The position numbers and the translations under genes are program-made. The notes below the pieces were generated by a model. That model did not search any database and was not told the origin of the DNA. It saw nothing but the letters and a program-made list of their open reading frames with translations. A stretch of 10,325 bases of DNA from JAAYBQ01 sp035403465. Its GTDB lineage: Bacteria; Spirochaetota; UBA4802; UBA5550. Positions 1 through 7,825 of this stretch are shown here, in pieces (the first letter of the stretch is position 1; each line of letters opens with the position of its first letter). The stretch is taken from contig DAONFG010000076.1 in the NCBI GenBank assembly GCA_035403465.1, positions 1 to 10,325 on the forward strand, in the 5' to 3' direction.

Positions 1-619
1 GAGATCCCACAAGGAGAACACCCTTGGGTATCTTAGCACCTAAGCTTATAAATTTTTTGGGCTCCTTCAGGAACTCAACTACCTCCTTGAGCTCCTCCTT
101 GGCCTCGTCAGCGCCTGCAACATCATTAAAGTTTATCTTGTTCTTCAGGTCGGGATTCAGTTTTGCCCTGCTCTTACCGAATGCAAGGGCCTTGTTTCCC
201 GCACCCTGGATCTGCCTGAACATTATGAACCAGATAAATACAAAGAAGAGCAGCCATGGAAGAAAATTCAGCACTATGGCAAGCAGCTTCTTGTCCTCTT
301 CATCGGAACCCTCAACAGCCACCTTCGCTTCAACAAGCTTTTTTACAAGCTCCGGATCGTTATAGGGAATCTGGGTTACAAAATCATAACCGTCTCCCTG
401 CAGGGGTTTACCTGTATTCTCGGAAGCCTTGTACCTTCCAATAATCCTCTTTTCATTATCTATGCGCACCTTGGAGACTTCGGAATTTTTTACTTTCTCG
501 AGGAAAACGCTATAATCAAGTTGCGCCTTTGTTGTGCCGTTATCATTTATCTTGAAAATAGCCAGTATGATAAGTCCCAGAAGCATGAAAAACGCAATCT
601 GTTTTGTTGTTTTATTCAT
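1..619 (-). CDS. ftsH: ATP-dependent zinc metalloprotease FtsH, N-terminal part (cut by window edge)
   Basis: This is the first 206 codons of FtsH, the membrane-anchored AAA+ protease that extracts and degrades membrane and unstable cytosolic proteins. The start is MNKTTKQ at 619, with an AGGAG ribosome binding site 10 bases upstream (630-634). One membrane segment lies at about residues 8-24. An external domain with YSVFLEKV follows. A second membrane segment rich in W and F lies at about 112-135, then the linker and the conserved INFNDVAGADEAKEEL entry into the AAA+ domain (162-177). The window ends inside Walker A, at KGVLLVGS. The residue after LLVG is Ser, where Pro is more usual. The ATPase core and the zinc HEXXH site lie outside the window. 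The gene follows tilS after 51 bases as the last visible gene of the aspS operon. That AT-rich gap could hold an internal promoter, but no convincing -35/-10 pair was found. The family call is very secure. Confidence 0.96.
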   Translation of the reverse strand, partial: MNKTTKQIAFFMLLGLIILAIFKINDNGTTKAQLDYSVFLEKVKNSEVSKVRIDNEKRIIGRYKASENTGKPLQGDGYDFVTQIPYNDPELVKKLVEAKVAVEGSDEEDKKLLAIVLNFLPWLLFFVFIWFIMFRQIQGAGNKALAFGKSRAKLNPDLKNKINFNDVAGADEAKEELKEVVEFLKEPKKFISLGAKIPKGVLLVGS

Positions 620-670
620 CTAACAATTACTCCTGAAAATAATATATATACATTTCGCAAAAAAAGCCGG

Positions 671-2095
671 TTAAATATCATGATCTGCTTTTATATTTAT
701 GCGGATAATTCTTTCTGAATCATTGCAGGCAAGGAAGTTACACGAAATCCTGTTAAATGATCCGGGTATAATTCCGAAAAGGCATGCTGCGATCTCACCT
801 TCGGCTGTAATTATGGGTACTTTATTTTTCATTTCAGTGTCAAGTTTCTTTTCTATCATTAAATCTTTAATTTTACGCGTCCCGAATCCCAGGAATATCC
901 GGTCCCCTTCAACGCGGCTCCTTACTGTTAATGACCGGGCTGTTGATTTTAACGATAGAAACAGACTGCCCGGTTCATCCTTATGCGCACAAAATGTCTG
1001 ATAATCAGATTCCACAACTGAAAGAATAATCCCTGCTTCAGGTATATGGGTTTCACCACCAGGCTGAATATTAATAATATATTCCCATGGACTGCTTTTA
1101 TCAATATTTTTAACGACATGCCGGATTACAATCTCTTCACCGCTGATGCCATGTCTTTTCCGGACAATTATTCCATCCTTGTCATACAGTGTATTATTGG
1201 ACCTGCACTGTGAATAATTCCTGGTGATTTCATCCAGTACCGGTGACGATACCTTTATGCCGAACCTGTCGCCAAGCTCGCGTGAAAGTATGTACCTGAT
1301 TGCGGGCATATTATCCTTCAGCCCGGGGTGAGAAATAACCACTGCCCCATCCTTATATTCCATGTACCCTGGAAAGGCCGCAGCCAGTGTATCATCGAGC
1401 AGCCTGGCCTGTTCGCCGGCTACAAGTGAAAGGTTGTTGATTGCGGACTGCGCCCCTGGGAACCTTTCGTTTACAAGAGGAAAGATCCTGTTCCGGGTAA
1501 AATTTCTCATGTAAAGGTCATCACGGTTGGAGGCGTCCTCGCGCCATGAATAATCGTTCAACCGGAGGTACCCGTAGATCTCTTCGGCCGAACAGCGGAG
1601 CATGGGCCTGATTATCCCGCCGCGTACAGCCGGAATGCCGCGCAGCCCCCTGATCCCGGTGCCCGAAAGAACCCTCATGAGTACTGTTTCGGCATTATCA
1701 TCGCTGTTGTGCGCAGTGGCAATTTTATTGAACCCGTGCTCAGCTGCTGTTTCCAGAAGAAGCCTGTACCGCGTCTCACGCGCGAACTCCTCGAACGAAA
1801 CTCCGCCCGGCCTCACTGCATTTACATCAACACTCCGCACGGTACACGGGAGTCCCATGTCATGAGCCCTCTTTTCAACAAAGAGCGCGTCGGCATCGGA
1901 TTCGGCTCCCCGCGTCATATGGTTAAGGTGAAATATGCCTGTCTCAAAATTGATCACGTCCTTAAGCTGCTGCATCATGTGCAGCATGGCCATGGAATCC
2001 TTTCCTGCCGAAACAGAAAGGAGTATCCTGTCGCCGGCGGCAGCCAGCGAATTTTTTAATACGTGATCCCTGAATTTATCAAACGCGGAATTCAT
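671..2095 (-). CDS. tilS: tRNA(Ile)-lysidine synthase TilS
   Basis: TilS uses ATP and lysine to convert C34 of the CAU-anticodon tRNA-Ile to lysidine, so that the tRNA reads AUA and is charged with isoleucine. The 474-residue length fits the long form with a C-terminal TilS domain. The N-type ATP pyrophosphatase P-loop is SVSAGKDSM at 27-35. Its SAGKDS differs slightly from the common SGGxDS. Further family motifs are HNSDDNAETVLMRVLSGTG (129-147) and the MRNFTRNRIFPLV segment (196-208). The C-terminal domain runs from about 390, with VRSRVEGDRIF and KIKDLMIEKK, to CLFGIIPG near 445. The start at 2095 gives the expected lead-in to the P-loop, although no clear ribosome binding site was seen in the 21-base gap after ybeY. 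The pairing tilS-ftsH is common in bacteria. The gene is essential in most bacteria that read AUA this way. Confidence 0.95.
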   Translation of the reverse strand: MNSAFDKFRDHVLKNSLAAAGDRILLSVSAGKDSMAMLHMMQQLKDVINFETGIFHLNHMTRGAESDADALFVEKRAHDMGLPCTVRSVDVNAVRPGGVSFEEFARETRYRLLLETAAEHGFNKIATAHNSDDNAETVLMRVLSGTGIRGLRGIPAVRGGIIRPMLRCSAEEIYGYLRLNDYSWREDASNRDDLYMRNFTRNRIFPLVNERFPGAQSAINNLSLVAGEQARLLDDTLAAAFPGYMEYKDGAVVISHPGLKDNMPAIRYILSRELGDRFGIKVSSPVLDEITRNYSQCRSNNTLYDKDGIIVRKRHGISGEEIVIRHVVKNIDKSSPWEYIINIQPGGETHIPEAGIILSVVESDYQTFCAHKDEPGSLFLSLKSTARSLTVRSRVEGDRIFLGFGTRKIKDLMIEKKLDTEMKNKVPIITAEGEIAACLFGIIPGSFNRISCNFLACNDSERIIRINIKADHDI

Positions 2096-2116
2096 AGCAC
2101 AGCGGGAAACTTAAGG

Positions 2117-2569
2117 TCATAGTGATCCCAGTATCCTCTCCTCTTCGGTTTCCATAATCTTTTCATCTTCGGCGGACCTCTCGTGGTCATAACCCGTAAG
2201 GTGCAGTATCCCGTGCACAAGCAGCCTCTTCAGTTCATCCCTGAAGCTCACACCGTATTCAGCTGACTGCTCAAGGGCCTTTTCAAGAGATATGTAGATA
2301 TCGCCAAGTTCTTCCGGACCGCCGGCCGCATCGGGAAAGGGTTCCTCCCTGTACGCGAAACTGATCACGTCAGTGGGATAGTCCTTCTCCCGGTAGGATC
2401 TGTTGATCTCCCTGATGAATTCATTATCAGAAAGAATGATGTTAATGTGGACGCTGCCTGTATTTATGAGTGCAAGTATTGCCTGTGAGGTTTTACGCAG
2501 GAATGCTTTTCCTGTACCTTTGTACGGGAGCCTGACCCCGCCCTCGGTAAAAATATCAATCTCTGCCAT
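2117..2569 (-). CDS. ybeY: Endoribonuclease YbeY (rRNA maturation / ribosome quality control)
   Basis: YbeY is a small metal-dependent RNase of the UPF0054 family, involved in 16S rRNA 3'-end maturation and ribosome quality control. The 150-residue length is typical. The diagnostic zinc site HGILHLTGYDHE lies at 119-130, with His119, His123 and His129 as the expected ligands. The conserved TDVISFAY segment (66-73) and LGDIYIS (88-94) are also present. All catalytic-site residues normally expected are in place, so it should be active. It starts 5 bases after the pgpH stop, so its ribosome binding site must sit inside the end of pgpH. Only a weak GAGAAG-like purine stretch is seen there, which suggests translational coupling. 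Neighbouring PhoH and a PgpH-type HD protein form the frequently conserved phoH-pgpH-ybeY string. Confidence 0.96.
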   Translation of the reverse strand: MAEIDIFTEGGVRLPYKGTGKAFLRKTSQAILALINTGSVHINIILSDNEFIREINRSYREKDYPTDVISFAYREEPFPDAAGGPEELGDIYISLEKALEQSAEYGVSFRDELKRLLVHGILHLTGYDHERSAEDEKIMETEEERILGSL

Positions 2570-2574
2570 AGCCG

Positions 2575-4854
2575 CTAATTGCCGTTCTTCTCGTCAGTCA
2601 CCTCTTTCTCAAGGTCACGGATTTTCTGGGCGTCGGGGTATTCTATTCTTGAATGGTAGATGCCGAAGAGCATCCTGAGGAATACGTTCTGTACCTTCTT
2701 CAGCTGCAGCATGGACAGGCCCGAACCGTCAAGGTCGCCGTCATTCAGCTTGTTGTATATGATCTTTCTTACCATTCCCTCGAGCTTCTCCCGCGTGGGT
2801 TCCTTGATTGACCTTGACGCAGCCTCGATTGCGTCAGCAAGCATTACGACAGCTGTTTCCATTGAATGGGGTTTAGGGCCGGGGTACTGGAAGTCGCTCT
2901 TGTGCACGCTCTCTGTCGGGTTATTCGTGGCGTTCTCAAGGGCCTGGTGGTAAAAGAATGTCATCGTTGACTTGCCGTGGTGCTCCCTGATAAAATCAAT
3001 AACCGAATCGGGAAGCCCGTGGTCCTTTGCTATCTGCACCCCCTTGCTCACGTGTGAAATGATGAGCTTTGAATAACCGGTGGGAGAAAGCCTCCTGGCG
3101 CGCAGGTCTGTTATACCGTTTTCTATATACATTCCGGAATCGACCAGTTTCCCTATGTCATGGTAGTATGCGCCTACCCTTGCGAGCATGTAGTTCGCGT
3201 CGATCTCCTTGCACGCCGCCTCGGCAAGCGTTGATACCACCAGTGAATGGTTGTATGTACCGGGCGCGTTAAGCAGCATCTTCTTGAAAATGTCCGCGTT
3301 CAGGTCTGAAAGCTCCATGAGCTTGAACCGCGTTGTTATGTCAAAGAAATGTTCGTACAGAGGAAACACTCCCAGCACGAGTATGGAGTTCAGCACTCCG
3401 TTCGCCAGCGCAAGCTCCACGTTTGTAAGAGAGATCTTCCATGGCGTACTTTCAATAAATGATATGGCAATAATAATAACCGCGTTGAGAAGTCCAAGTA
3501 TGAGCCCGCCGCGGAAAAAGTCGGAGCGCCTTTCAACGTTCATGTTGATAAAGATACCGATGACCGAGGTGCTGAAAGCAAGGAGCACACTCTGCAGCTC
3601 GACGCCCACGAGCATAAGTGAAAAGAACATGACATACAGCCCGACATAAAACGAAAGGTAGATGTTGTAGAGTATGGTCATCATCATTGTGACGAACGGT
3701 ATGGGGAGCAGCAGGATATATGATATTCTTGATGTTTCGGCCGCATCCAGGCTGCCGGCAAAGAGGGAATAGATCATAAAAAATACTATGAGTGAAAAAA
3801 TAACAACAATAGCCTTCTTGTCAGGGAAGTAGTAGGATTCATAATTAAACCCGAAGAAACTGAGTATAACCAGGAATATAACCTGTAAAAGTATCAGGCC
3901 GATGATATAATTGACATGCGAGGTCCTGGCATATTTATTGAGGATATTGATCTTCTGGAGAACGTCCGTCGTAATCGTATCACCTTCACGGACAATAGTC
4001 TGCCCCTTTTTGAACAGGCCCTTTACAGGGGCGACATCCTTGACCTTTTCATCCATCCTCCGGCTGGTTTCATCAGCGTTGAATGAAAGGTTGGGACGCA
4101 GGCTCGCCCTGACAACTATTACAACTGAACTCAGTGTGTCGGCCGGCAGGTATGGCGCCACGGAATAGCAGATCGAATTCAGCCGTGATTTTACATTATC
4201 GGCTGTTACAAGGTCATCGAGCCGCGCAGGGATCTCATCGTTTATATCTGAAGACCCCTCGTTTCTTATAGTGATGTTTTTGTTCTCAATGTTCAGGGGA
4301 TTGCTATATTCCGTATCCAGTATTCCCAGTCCCTTGTAATCATAGATATATATGATAATCCTTGTGACAGCTTTTTTAAGTTCACGGGGATTATCGTAAG
4401 AAAGGAAACTCAACAGTATATGGTCGCTGAAGTGCATTGATTTCGGCAGCCGTGCCTTGAGCTCGCCAAGCTGGAGGTTTATGTCATCGGATTTAAGCGC
4501 CGGGTAAGCCTCTTTTGTCTCGATCACATTGTCGAAAATCGTGTCAATGTACCCCAGGTTCTCCTCAAGCACATCACTGCTCTTGTCAAAGACAAGGCGG
4601 GCTGACTGGACCGCGCGCTGTTTCTCGACATCGGTTTCAGCGTCCTTGACATAGTATATGTCTTTTTGTATGCGGATATCGGAATCAGCAATGTCGCCAA
4701 TGTTGTACAGGTACGTTTTATCTGTTATTTTATAAGCCAGGATAGTCGTGGATGCCATTACAAGCATCCCTATAAAGATATAGTAGAAGCGGATTTTTTT
4801 ATCCTTGAAGAATCTTCCGAAATTCTTTTTTGATATGTCCAGAATGTATTTCAT
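2575..4854 (-). CDS. pgpH: Seven-transmembrane HD-domain phosphodiesterase, PgpH type (likely c-di-AMP hydrolase)
   Basis: This is a 759-residue membrane protein with the 7TMR-HD layout. A signal-anchor helix lies at about 23-41. A large external 7TMR-HDED region (about 42-310) contains KKGQTIVREGDTI at 282-294. A run of hydrophobic helices (about 315-500) is followed by a cytoplasmic HD domain (about 520-710). The HD metal ligands are readable: His536 (PGTYNH), His565-Asp566 (YYHDIGKL), His601, His625-His626 (REHHGKS) and Asp674 (MLADAIE). Characterised relatives such as Listeria PgpH hydrolyse cyclic di-AMP to pApA, and the ligand spacing here matches that group. That substrate is inferred from the family, since nothing in the sequence itself fixes it. 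The start at 4854 lies 6 bases after the phoH stop. The protein gives the operon a possible second-messenger link, sensed through the external domain. Confidence 0.92.
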   Translation of the reverse strand: MKYILDISKKNFGRFFKDKKIRFYYIFIGMLVMASTTILAYKITDKTYLYNIGDIADSDIRIQKDIYYVKDAETDVEKQRAVQSARLVFDKSSDVLEENLGYIDTIFDNVIETKEAYPALKSDDINLQLGELKARLPKSMHFSDHILLSFLSYDNPRELKKAVTRIIIYIYDYKGLGILDTEYSNPLNIENKNITIRNEGSSDINDEIPARLDDLVTADNVKSRLNSICYSVAPYLPADTLSSVVIVVRASLRPNLSFNADETSRRMDEKVKDVAPVKGLFKKGQTIVREGDTITTDVLQKINILNKYARTSHVNYIIGLILLQVIFLVILSFFGFNYESYYFPDKKAIVVIFSLIVFFMIYSLFAGSLDAAETSRISYILLLPIPFVTMMMTILYNIYLSFYVGLYVMFFSLMLVGVELQSVLLAFSTSVIGIFINMNVERRSDFFRGGLILGLLNAVIIIAISFIESTPWKISLTNVELALANGVLNSILVLGVFPLYEHFFDITTRFKLMELSDLNADIFKKMLLNAPGTYNHSLVVSTLAEAACKEIDANYMLARVGAYYHDIGKLVDSGMYIENGITDLRARRLSPTGYSKLIISHVSKGVQIAKDHGLPDSVIDFIREHHGKSTMTFFYHQALENATNNPTESVHKSDFQYPGPKPHSMETAVVMLADAIEAASRSIKEPTREKLEGMVRKIIYNKLNDGDLDGSGLSMLQLKKVQNVFLRMLFGIYHSRIEYPDAQKIRDLEKEVTDEKNGN

Positions 4855-4860
4855 ATGATT

Positions 4861-5823
4861 CTATTCAATATAACCTGCATGTTCGTAAGCTGCAACTATT
4901 TTTTCAACAACAGGGTGTCTTGAGATATCCTCCCTTGAAAAATTGACAAACTCGATCCCCTCGATCCCATTAAGGATCTTCTGGCACTGGATCAGTCCCG
5001 AATACTGCGGTTTAGCAAGGTCGATCTGCGTAACGTCGCCTGATATGACGAATTTTGAATTCGCCCCGAGCCGGGTAAGGAACATCTTCATCTGTGAAGT
5101 TGTGGTATTCTGGGCTTCGTCAAGTATTATGTAGGCATTGTTAAGGGTGCGCCCCCTCATGTATGCAAGGGGGGCTATTTCGATATAACCCTTTTCTATA
5201 AGGGAGGTGACCTTTTCAAACGAGAGAAGTTCAAAAAGCGCGTCGTATAACGGCCGCAGGTACGGATTGATCTTCTGTATCAGGTCACCGGGGAGAAAGC
5301 CGAGATTTTCACCTGCCTCGACCGCGGGCCTGGTGAGAACTATGCGTTCAACCTTGCCTTTCAGGAAATAATGTATTGCCAGTACCACGGCAAGGTATGT
5401 TTTACCGGTACCGGCCGGTCCTATGCCGAATGTCACGGGTGAACTGTGTATGGAGCTCATGTATGCCGCCTGGTTCACTGTCCTGGGCACAACGGTCTTA
5501 CCGGTTTCAGGTATGTAGATTTTAAGCCTGTTTATATCCTCGGACTTTACCCTGCGTCCTGTACGCTGCGCTGAAATGATATAGCGCACCTCGAAATCAT
5601 CAAGCTCTGTCTTGTTATCCCTGCCGGAAATATAATCAGCCATTGCCTTGAGGAGATCAAGCGCGGGGTGAGCGTCGGTTTCGGACTGTATAATAATCGT
5701 GTTACCCCGCGGTATCAGCGTCACTTCCATGTGCTTTTCAATCTGTTTGAGGTTCTTGTCCTTGTACCCGCAAATGTGCATGTAAAGCGATGTGTCAGCA
5801 GCCTCGAAGGTCTCCTGATGCAT
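4861..5823 (-). CDS. PhoH family ATPase (PhoH/PhoL type)
   Basis: This is a 320-residue cytoplasmic P-loop ATPase of the PhoH family, of the form lacking a PIN domain. The N-terminal 100 residues form a KH-like region. The PhoH core has Walker A GPAGTGKT (135-142), the family signature TRPAVEAGENLGFLPGD (164-180), Walker B YIILDEAQNTT (231-241), SGD at 261-263 as a sensor-like element, and SRHP (301-304) near the end. The length and every signature are typical. PhoH proteins resemble the N-terminal part of superfamily 1 helicases and are thought to act on RNA. The physiological role is still uncertain, but they frequently sit beside ybeY, as here. The ATG overlaps the aspS stop by one base (TAATG), which favours translational coupling. 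GGTGGTG just upstream may serve as a ribosome binding site. The symbol phoH or ybeZ/phoL is used variably, so none is assigned. Confidence 0.93.
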   Translation of the reverse strand: MHQETFEAADTSLYMHICGYKDKNLKQIEKHMEVTLIPRGNTIIIQSETDAHPALDLLKAMADYISGRDNKTELDDFEVRYIISAQRTGRRVKSEDINRLKIYIPETGKTVVPRTVNQAAYMSSIHSSPVTFGIGPAGTGKTYLAVVLAIHYFLKGKVERIVLTRPAVEAGENLGFLPGDLIQKINPYLRPLYDALFELLSFEKVTSLIEKGYIEIAPLAYMRGRTLNNAYIILDEAQNTTTSQMKMFLTRLGANSKFVISGDVTQIDLAKPQYSGLIQCQKILNGIEGIEFVNFSREDISRHPVVEKIVAAYEHAGYIE

Positions 5824-7598
5824 TATTTCTTCACCACCCTGATGGAAAGCTCGTTGAGCTGCTCATCAACTACCGGTGAAGGCGCATCGCTCATGAGGCA
5901 CTGCCCTTTCTGTGTTTTCGGGAAGGCGATGACCTCCCTGATTGAATTGCGTTTCAGCAGGAGCATCATGACCCTGTCAAGGCCAAGCGCAAGTCCTCCA
6001 TGCGGCGGCGCGCCGTACTGGAGAGCGTCCAGCAGGAACGAAAACTTCATTTTGGCCTCTTCATCGCTCATTCCGATTGTCCTGAATATCTTTGCCTGCA
6101 GTTCAGGGTCAGCGATCCTTATTGAACCACCGCCTATTTCGACGCCGTTAAGAACGATGTCGTAAGCCTGGGCTTTCATCTTACCCGCATTCTCCGGTGT
6201 AAGGTTATCGAACATGGCGGCCTGGTCAGGAAGCGGTGCAGTAAAAGGGTGATGCACCGCGTAATAGCGCTTATCCTCTTCATGGTACTCAAGGAGCGGG
6301 AAATCGGTTACCCACAGGAAGTTAAGCTTATCGTGATCTATCATGTCAAGGTCACCGGCAACTTTCATTCTCATGCCTGCAAGGGTCGCGTTTACCACCT
6401 TCTCTTTATCAACCGAGAAGAAGATCACGGACGGGTTCTTCAGCCCGAACCTTTCGATCACCTTTGCCTTTTCATCGTCTGTGATGAACTTGGAGATGCC
6501 GCCTTCAAATTTACCGTCGTTGAACTTGACCATGGGGAATCCCCTGGCCCCGTACTTTTTAACATACTCTGAATAGTCATCGGTCATCTTCCGCGATAGC
6601 TTCCCGCCGTCCTCAACTGCAAAGCCCTTTACAACACCGCCTGAAGCAAGCGCAGATGAAAAGACATTGAATGTAGAATTAACAAAGACATCTGTGCAGT
6701 CGCGGATCTCAAGACCCACCCTTGTATCCGGAGCGTCCTTGCCGTATTTGCTCATTGCCTCGTCGTATGTAATGACCGGGAATGTGTAGTTTACATCTTT
6801 TCCTGTAATCTCTTTGACCAGTAATTTAAGCAGTTCCTCGATAATCTCCATTATCATCTTCGGTGTGATAAATGAAAGCTCCAGGTCGATCTGTGTGAAC
6901 TCAGGCTGCCTGTCATTGCGAAGGTCCTCGTCCCTGAAACATTTTACTATCTGGAAGTACCTGTCAAAACCGGATACCATGAGTATCTGCTTGAAGAGCT
7001 GCGGAGACTGGGGCAGCGCGTAGAACTCGCCCCTGTTAAGCCTGCTTGGAACAAGGAAGTCCCTTGCTCCCTCAGGTGTTGATTTATTCAGTATTGGTGT
7101 TTCTATTTCAATGAACCGTTTTTCGCTGAGAAAATTCCGCGCGACCTGCATTGCCCTGTGGCGCATGATCATCGCCTCTTTCATGTCATCGCGTCTCAGG
7201 TCAAGGAACCTGTATTTAAGCCTGACCTCTTCGTTTATATTATCCCTTGAATCAATCGAAAACGGGGGAACAAGCGACTTGTTAAGAAGCGTGATTGAGT
7301 CAGCTACAATCTCTATATCGCCTGTCTTTATGTTGGGATTAATGGTATCCTCAGACCTCTTGCGCACCTTGCCCCTGACCTGTACAACAAACTCGCTGCG
7401 GACCGAGTCAGCAATCCCGGCATTTGTTTCCGAAACAGATGAATCAAACACGGCCTGGATAACACCTGAAACATCGCGGATCTCAAGGAAAATGATACCG
7501 CCAAGGTCCCTTTTCCTGTCGACCCACCCTGAAACTGAAACATCACGGCCGCTGTCAGAAGCTGTAAGTTCGCCGCAATACGATCTGTCACTAAACAT
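5823..7598 (-). CDS. aspS: Aspartyl-tRNA synthetase, bacterial type
   Basis: This is a class II synthetase that charges tRNA-Asp with aspartate. The 591 residues match the bacterial form with a GAD insertion. The N-terminal OB-fold anticodon-binding domain (about 1-105) contains GWVDRKRDLGG (24-34). Catalytic elements are STPEGARDFLVPSR (173-186), QSPQLFKQ (197-204), motif 2 FRDEDLRNDRQPEFTQID (221-238), the GAD domain (about 305-405), HHPF (449-452), GGGSIRI (489-495) and motif 3 GLALGLDR (535-542). The start at 7598 has GAGGG at 7604-7608, 5 bases upstream. Leu32 occupies the position where some non-discriminating AspRS enzymes carry His, which would favour the tRNA-Asp-specific form, but this is a tentative reading. 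It is the first gene of a six-gene operon and has its own promoter candidate. Confidence 0.97.
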   Translation of the reverse strand: MFSDRSYCGELTASDSGRDVSVSGWVDRKRDLGGIIFLEIRDVSGVIQAVFDSSVSETNAGIADSVRSEFVVQVRGKVRKRSEDTINPNIKTGDIEIVADSITLLNKSLVPPFSIDSRDNINEEVRLKYRFLDLRRDDMKEAMIMRHRAMQVARNFLSEKRFIEIETPILNKSTPEGARDFLVPSRLNRGEFYALPQSPQLFKQILMVSGFDRYFQIVKCFRDEDLRNDRQPEFTQIDLELSFITPKMIMEIIEELLKLLVKEITGKDVNYTFPVITYDEAMSKYGKDAPDTRVGLEIRDCTDVFVNSTFNVFSSALASGGVVKGFAVEDGGKLSRKMTDDYSEYVKKYGARGFPMVKFNDGKFEGGISKFITDDEKAKVIERFGLKNPSVIFFSVDKEKVVNATLAGMRMKVAGDLDMIDHDKLNFLWVTDFPLLEYHEEDKRYYAVHHPFTAPLPDQAAMFDNLTPENAGKMKAQAYDIVLNGVEIGGGSIRIADPELQAKIFRTIGMSDEEAKMKFSFLLDALQYGAPPHGGLALGLDRVMMLLLKRNSIREVIAFPKTQKGQCLMSDAPSPVVDEQLNELSIRVVKK

Positions 7599-7614
7599 AA
7601 ATACCCTCGATTTG

Positions 7615-7627
7615 CTGATTCAATCAG
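7615..7627. promoter_or_regulatory. 13-base perfect dyad in the aspS leader
   Basis: CTGATTCAATCAG is a perfect inverted repeat with 6-base arms around one central base. It lies 17 bases before the aspS start, between the promoter candidate and the ribosome binding site. It could be a protein-binding operator, or a short 5-base-pair stem with a three-base loop in the leader RNA. No function is known, and a dyad of this size can arise by chance. Confidence 0.3.
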
Positions 7628-7686
7628 TATGAATTCCTTGATTTTTCAAAACAGTAAATAATTGCACATTAAGCCGATTTCACCAG

Positions 7687-7715
7687 ATTAATTTTTTACA
7701 GCCATGTTTTGTCAA
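7687..7715 (-). promoter_or_regulatory. Candidate sigma-70 promoter for the aspS operon
   Basis: Read on the minus strand, TTGACA (7710-7715, a perfect -35) is followed after 17 bases by ATTAAT (7687-7692, matching four of six TATAAT positions). The transcription start would fall near 7680, leaving a leader of about 80 bases. It is the best pair in the 227-base gap and the obvious driver for the six downstream genes. The assumption of a standard sigma-70 consensus has not been tested for this organism. Confidence 0.5.
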
Positions 7716-7719
7716 GCCT

Positions 7720-7752
7720 AAAAAGCAAAGGCGCCCTGCAGGTAAGGCAGGG
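7720..7752 (-). terminator. Weak candidate terminator after the NTF2-like gene
   Basis: On the minus strand CCCTGC and GCAGGG (7734-7739 and 7747-7752) can form a 6-base-pair stem with a 7-base loop. A run of five T (7720-7724) follows, but only after 9 intervening bases, which is further than in a classical intrinsic terminator. The location fits, since it lies between the stop at 7826 and the aspS promoter candidate. Readthrough into aspS is therefore possible. Confidence 0.3.
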
Positions 7753-7825
7753 GGGACTGCTCCGGCCCGGGAATGATAAATTTTACAATTACTGAAAATT
7801 CCAGGGCCGTGATCAGAACATGACA

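Noticed and set aside
620..670. Internal promoter for ftsH in the AT-rich gap
   Set aside because: Several TATA-like hexamers exist, but none pairs with a good -35 at 16-18 bases. The best pair has a poor TTTAAC and a 19-base spacer, so no feature was called.
3209..3649. A 146-codon plus-strand open frame opposite pgpH
   Set aside because: It is antisense to the membrane and HD regions of PgpH. Its low-complexity composition reflects the opposite strand.
5668..6165. A 165-codon plus-strand open frame opposite the phoH/aspS junction
   Set aside because: It lies entirely antisense to two conserved genes, with no family resemblance or start signal.
7111..7632. A 173-codon plus-strand open frame opposite the start of aspS
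   Set aside because: It is antisense to the highly conserved OB-fold and catalytic start of AspRS. The serine- and leucine-rich composition is that of a complementary-strand shadow.
7734..7752. Leader riboswitch or T-box upstream of aspS
   Set aside because: The gap is short, and I saw no T-box sequence, specifier stem or other recognisable aptamer. Only a small hairpin is present.
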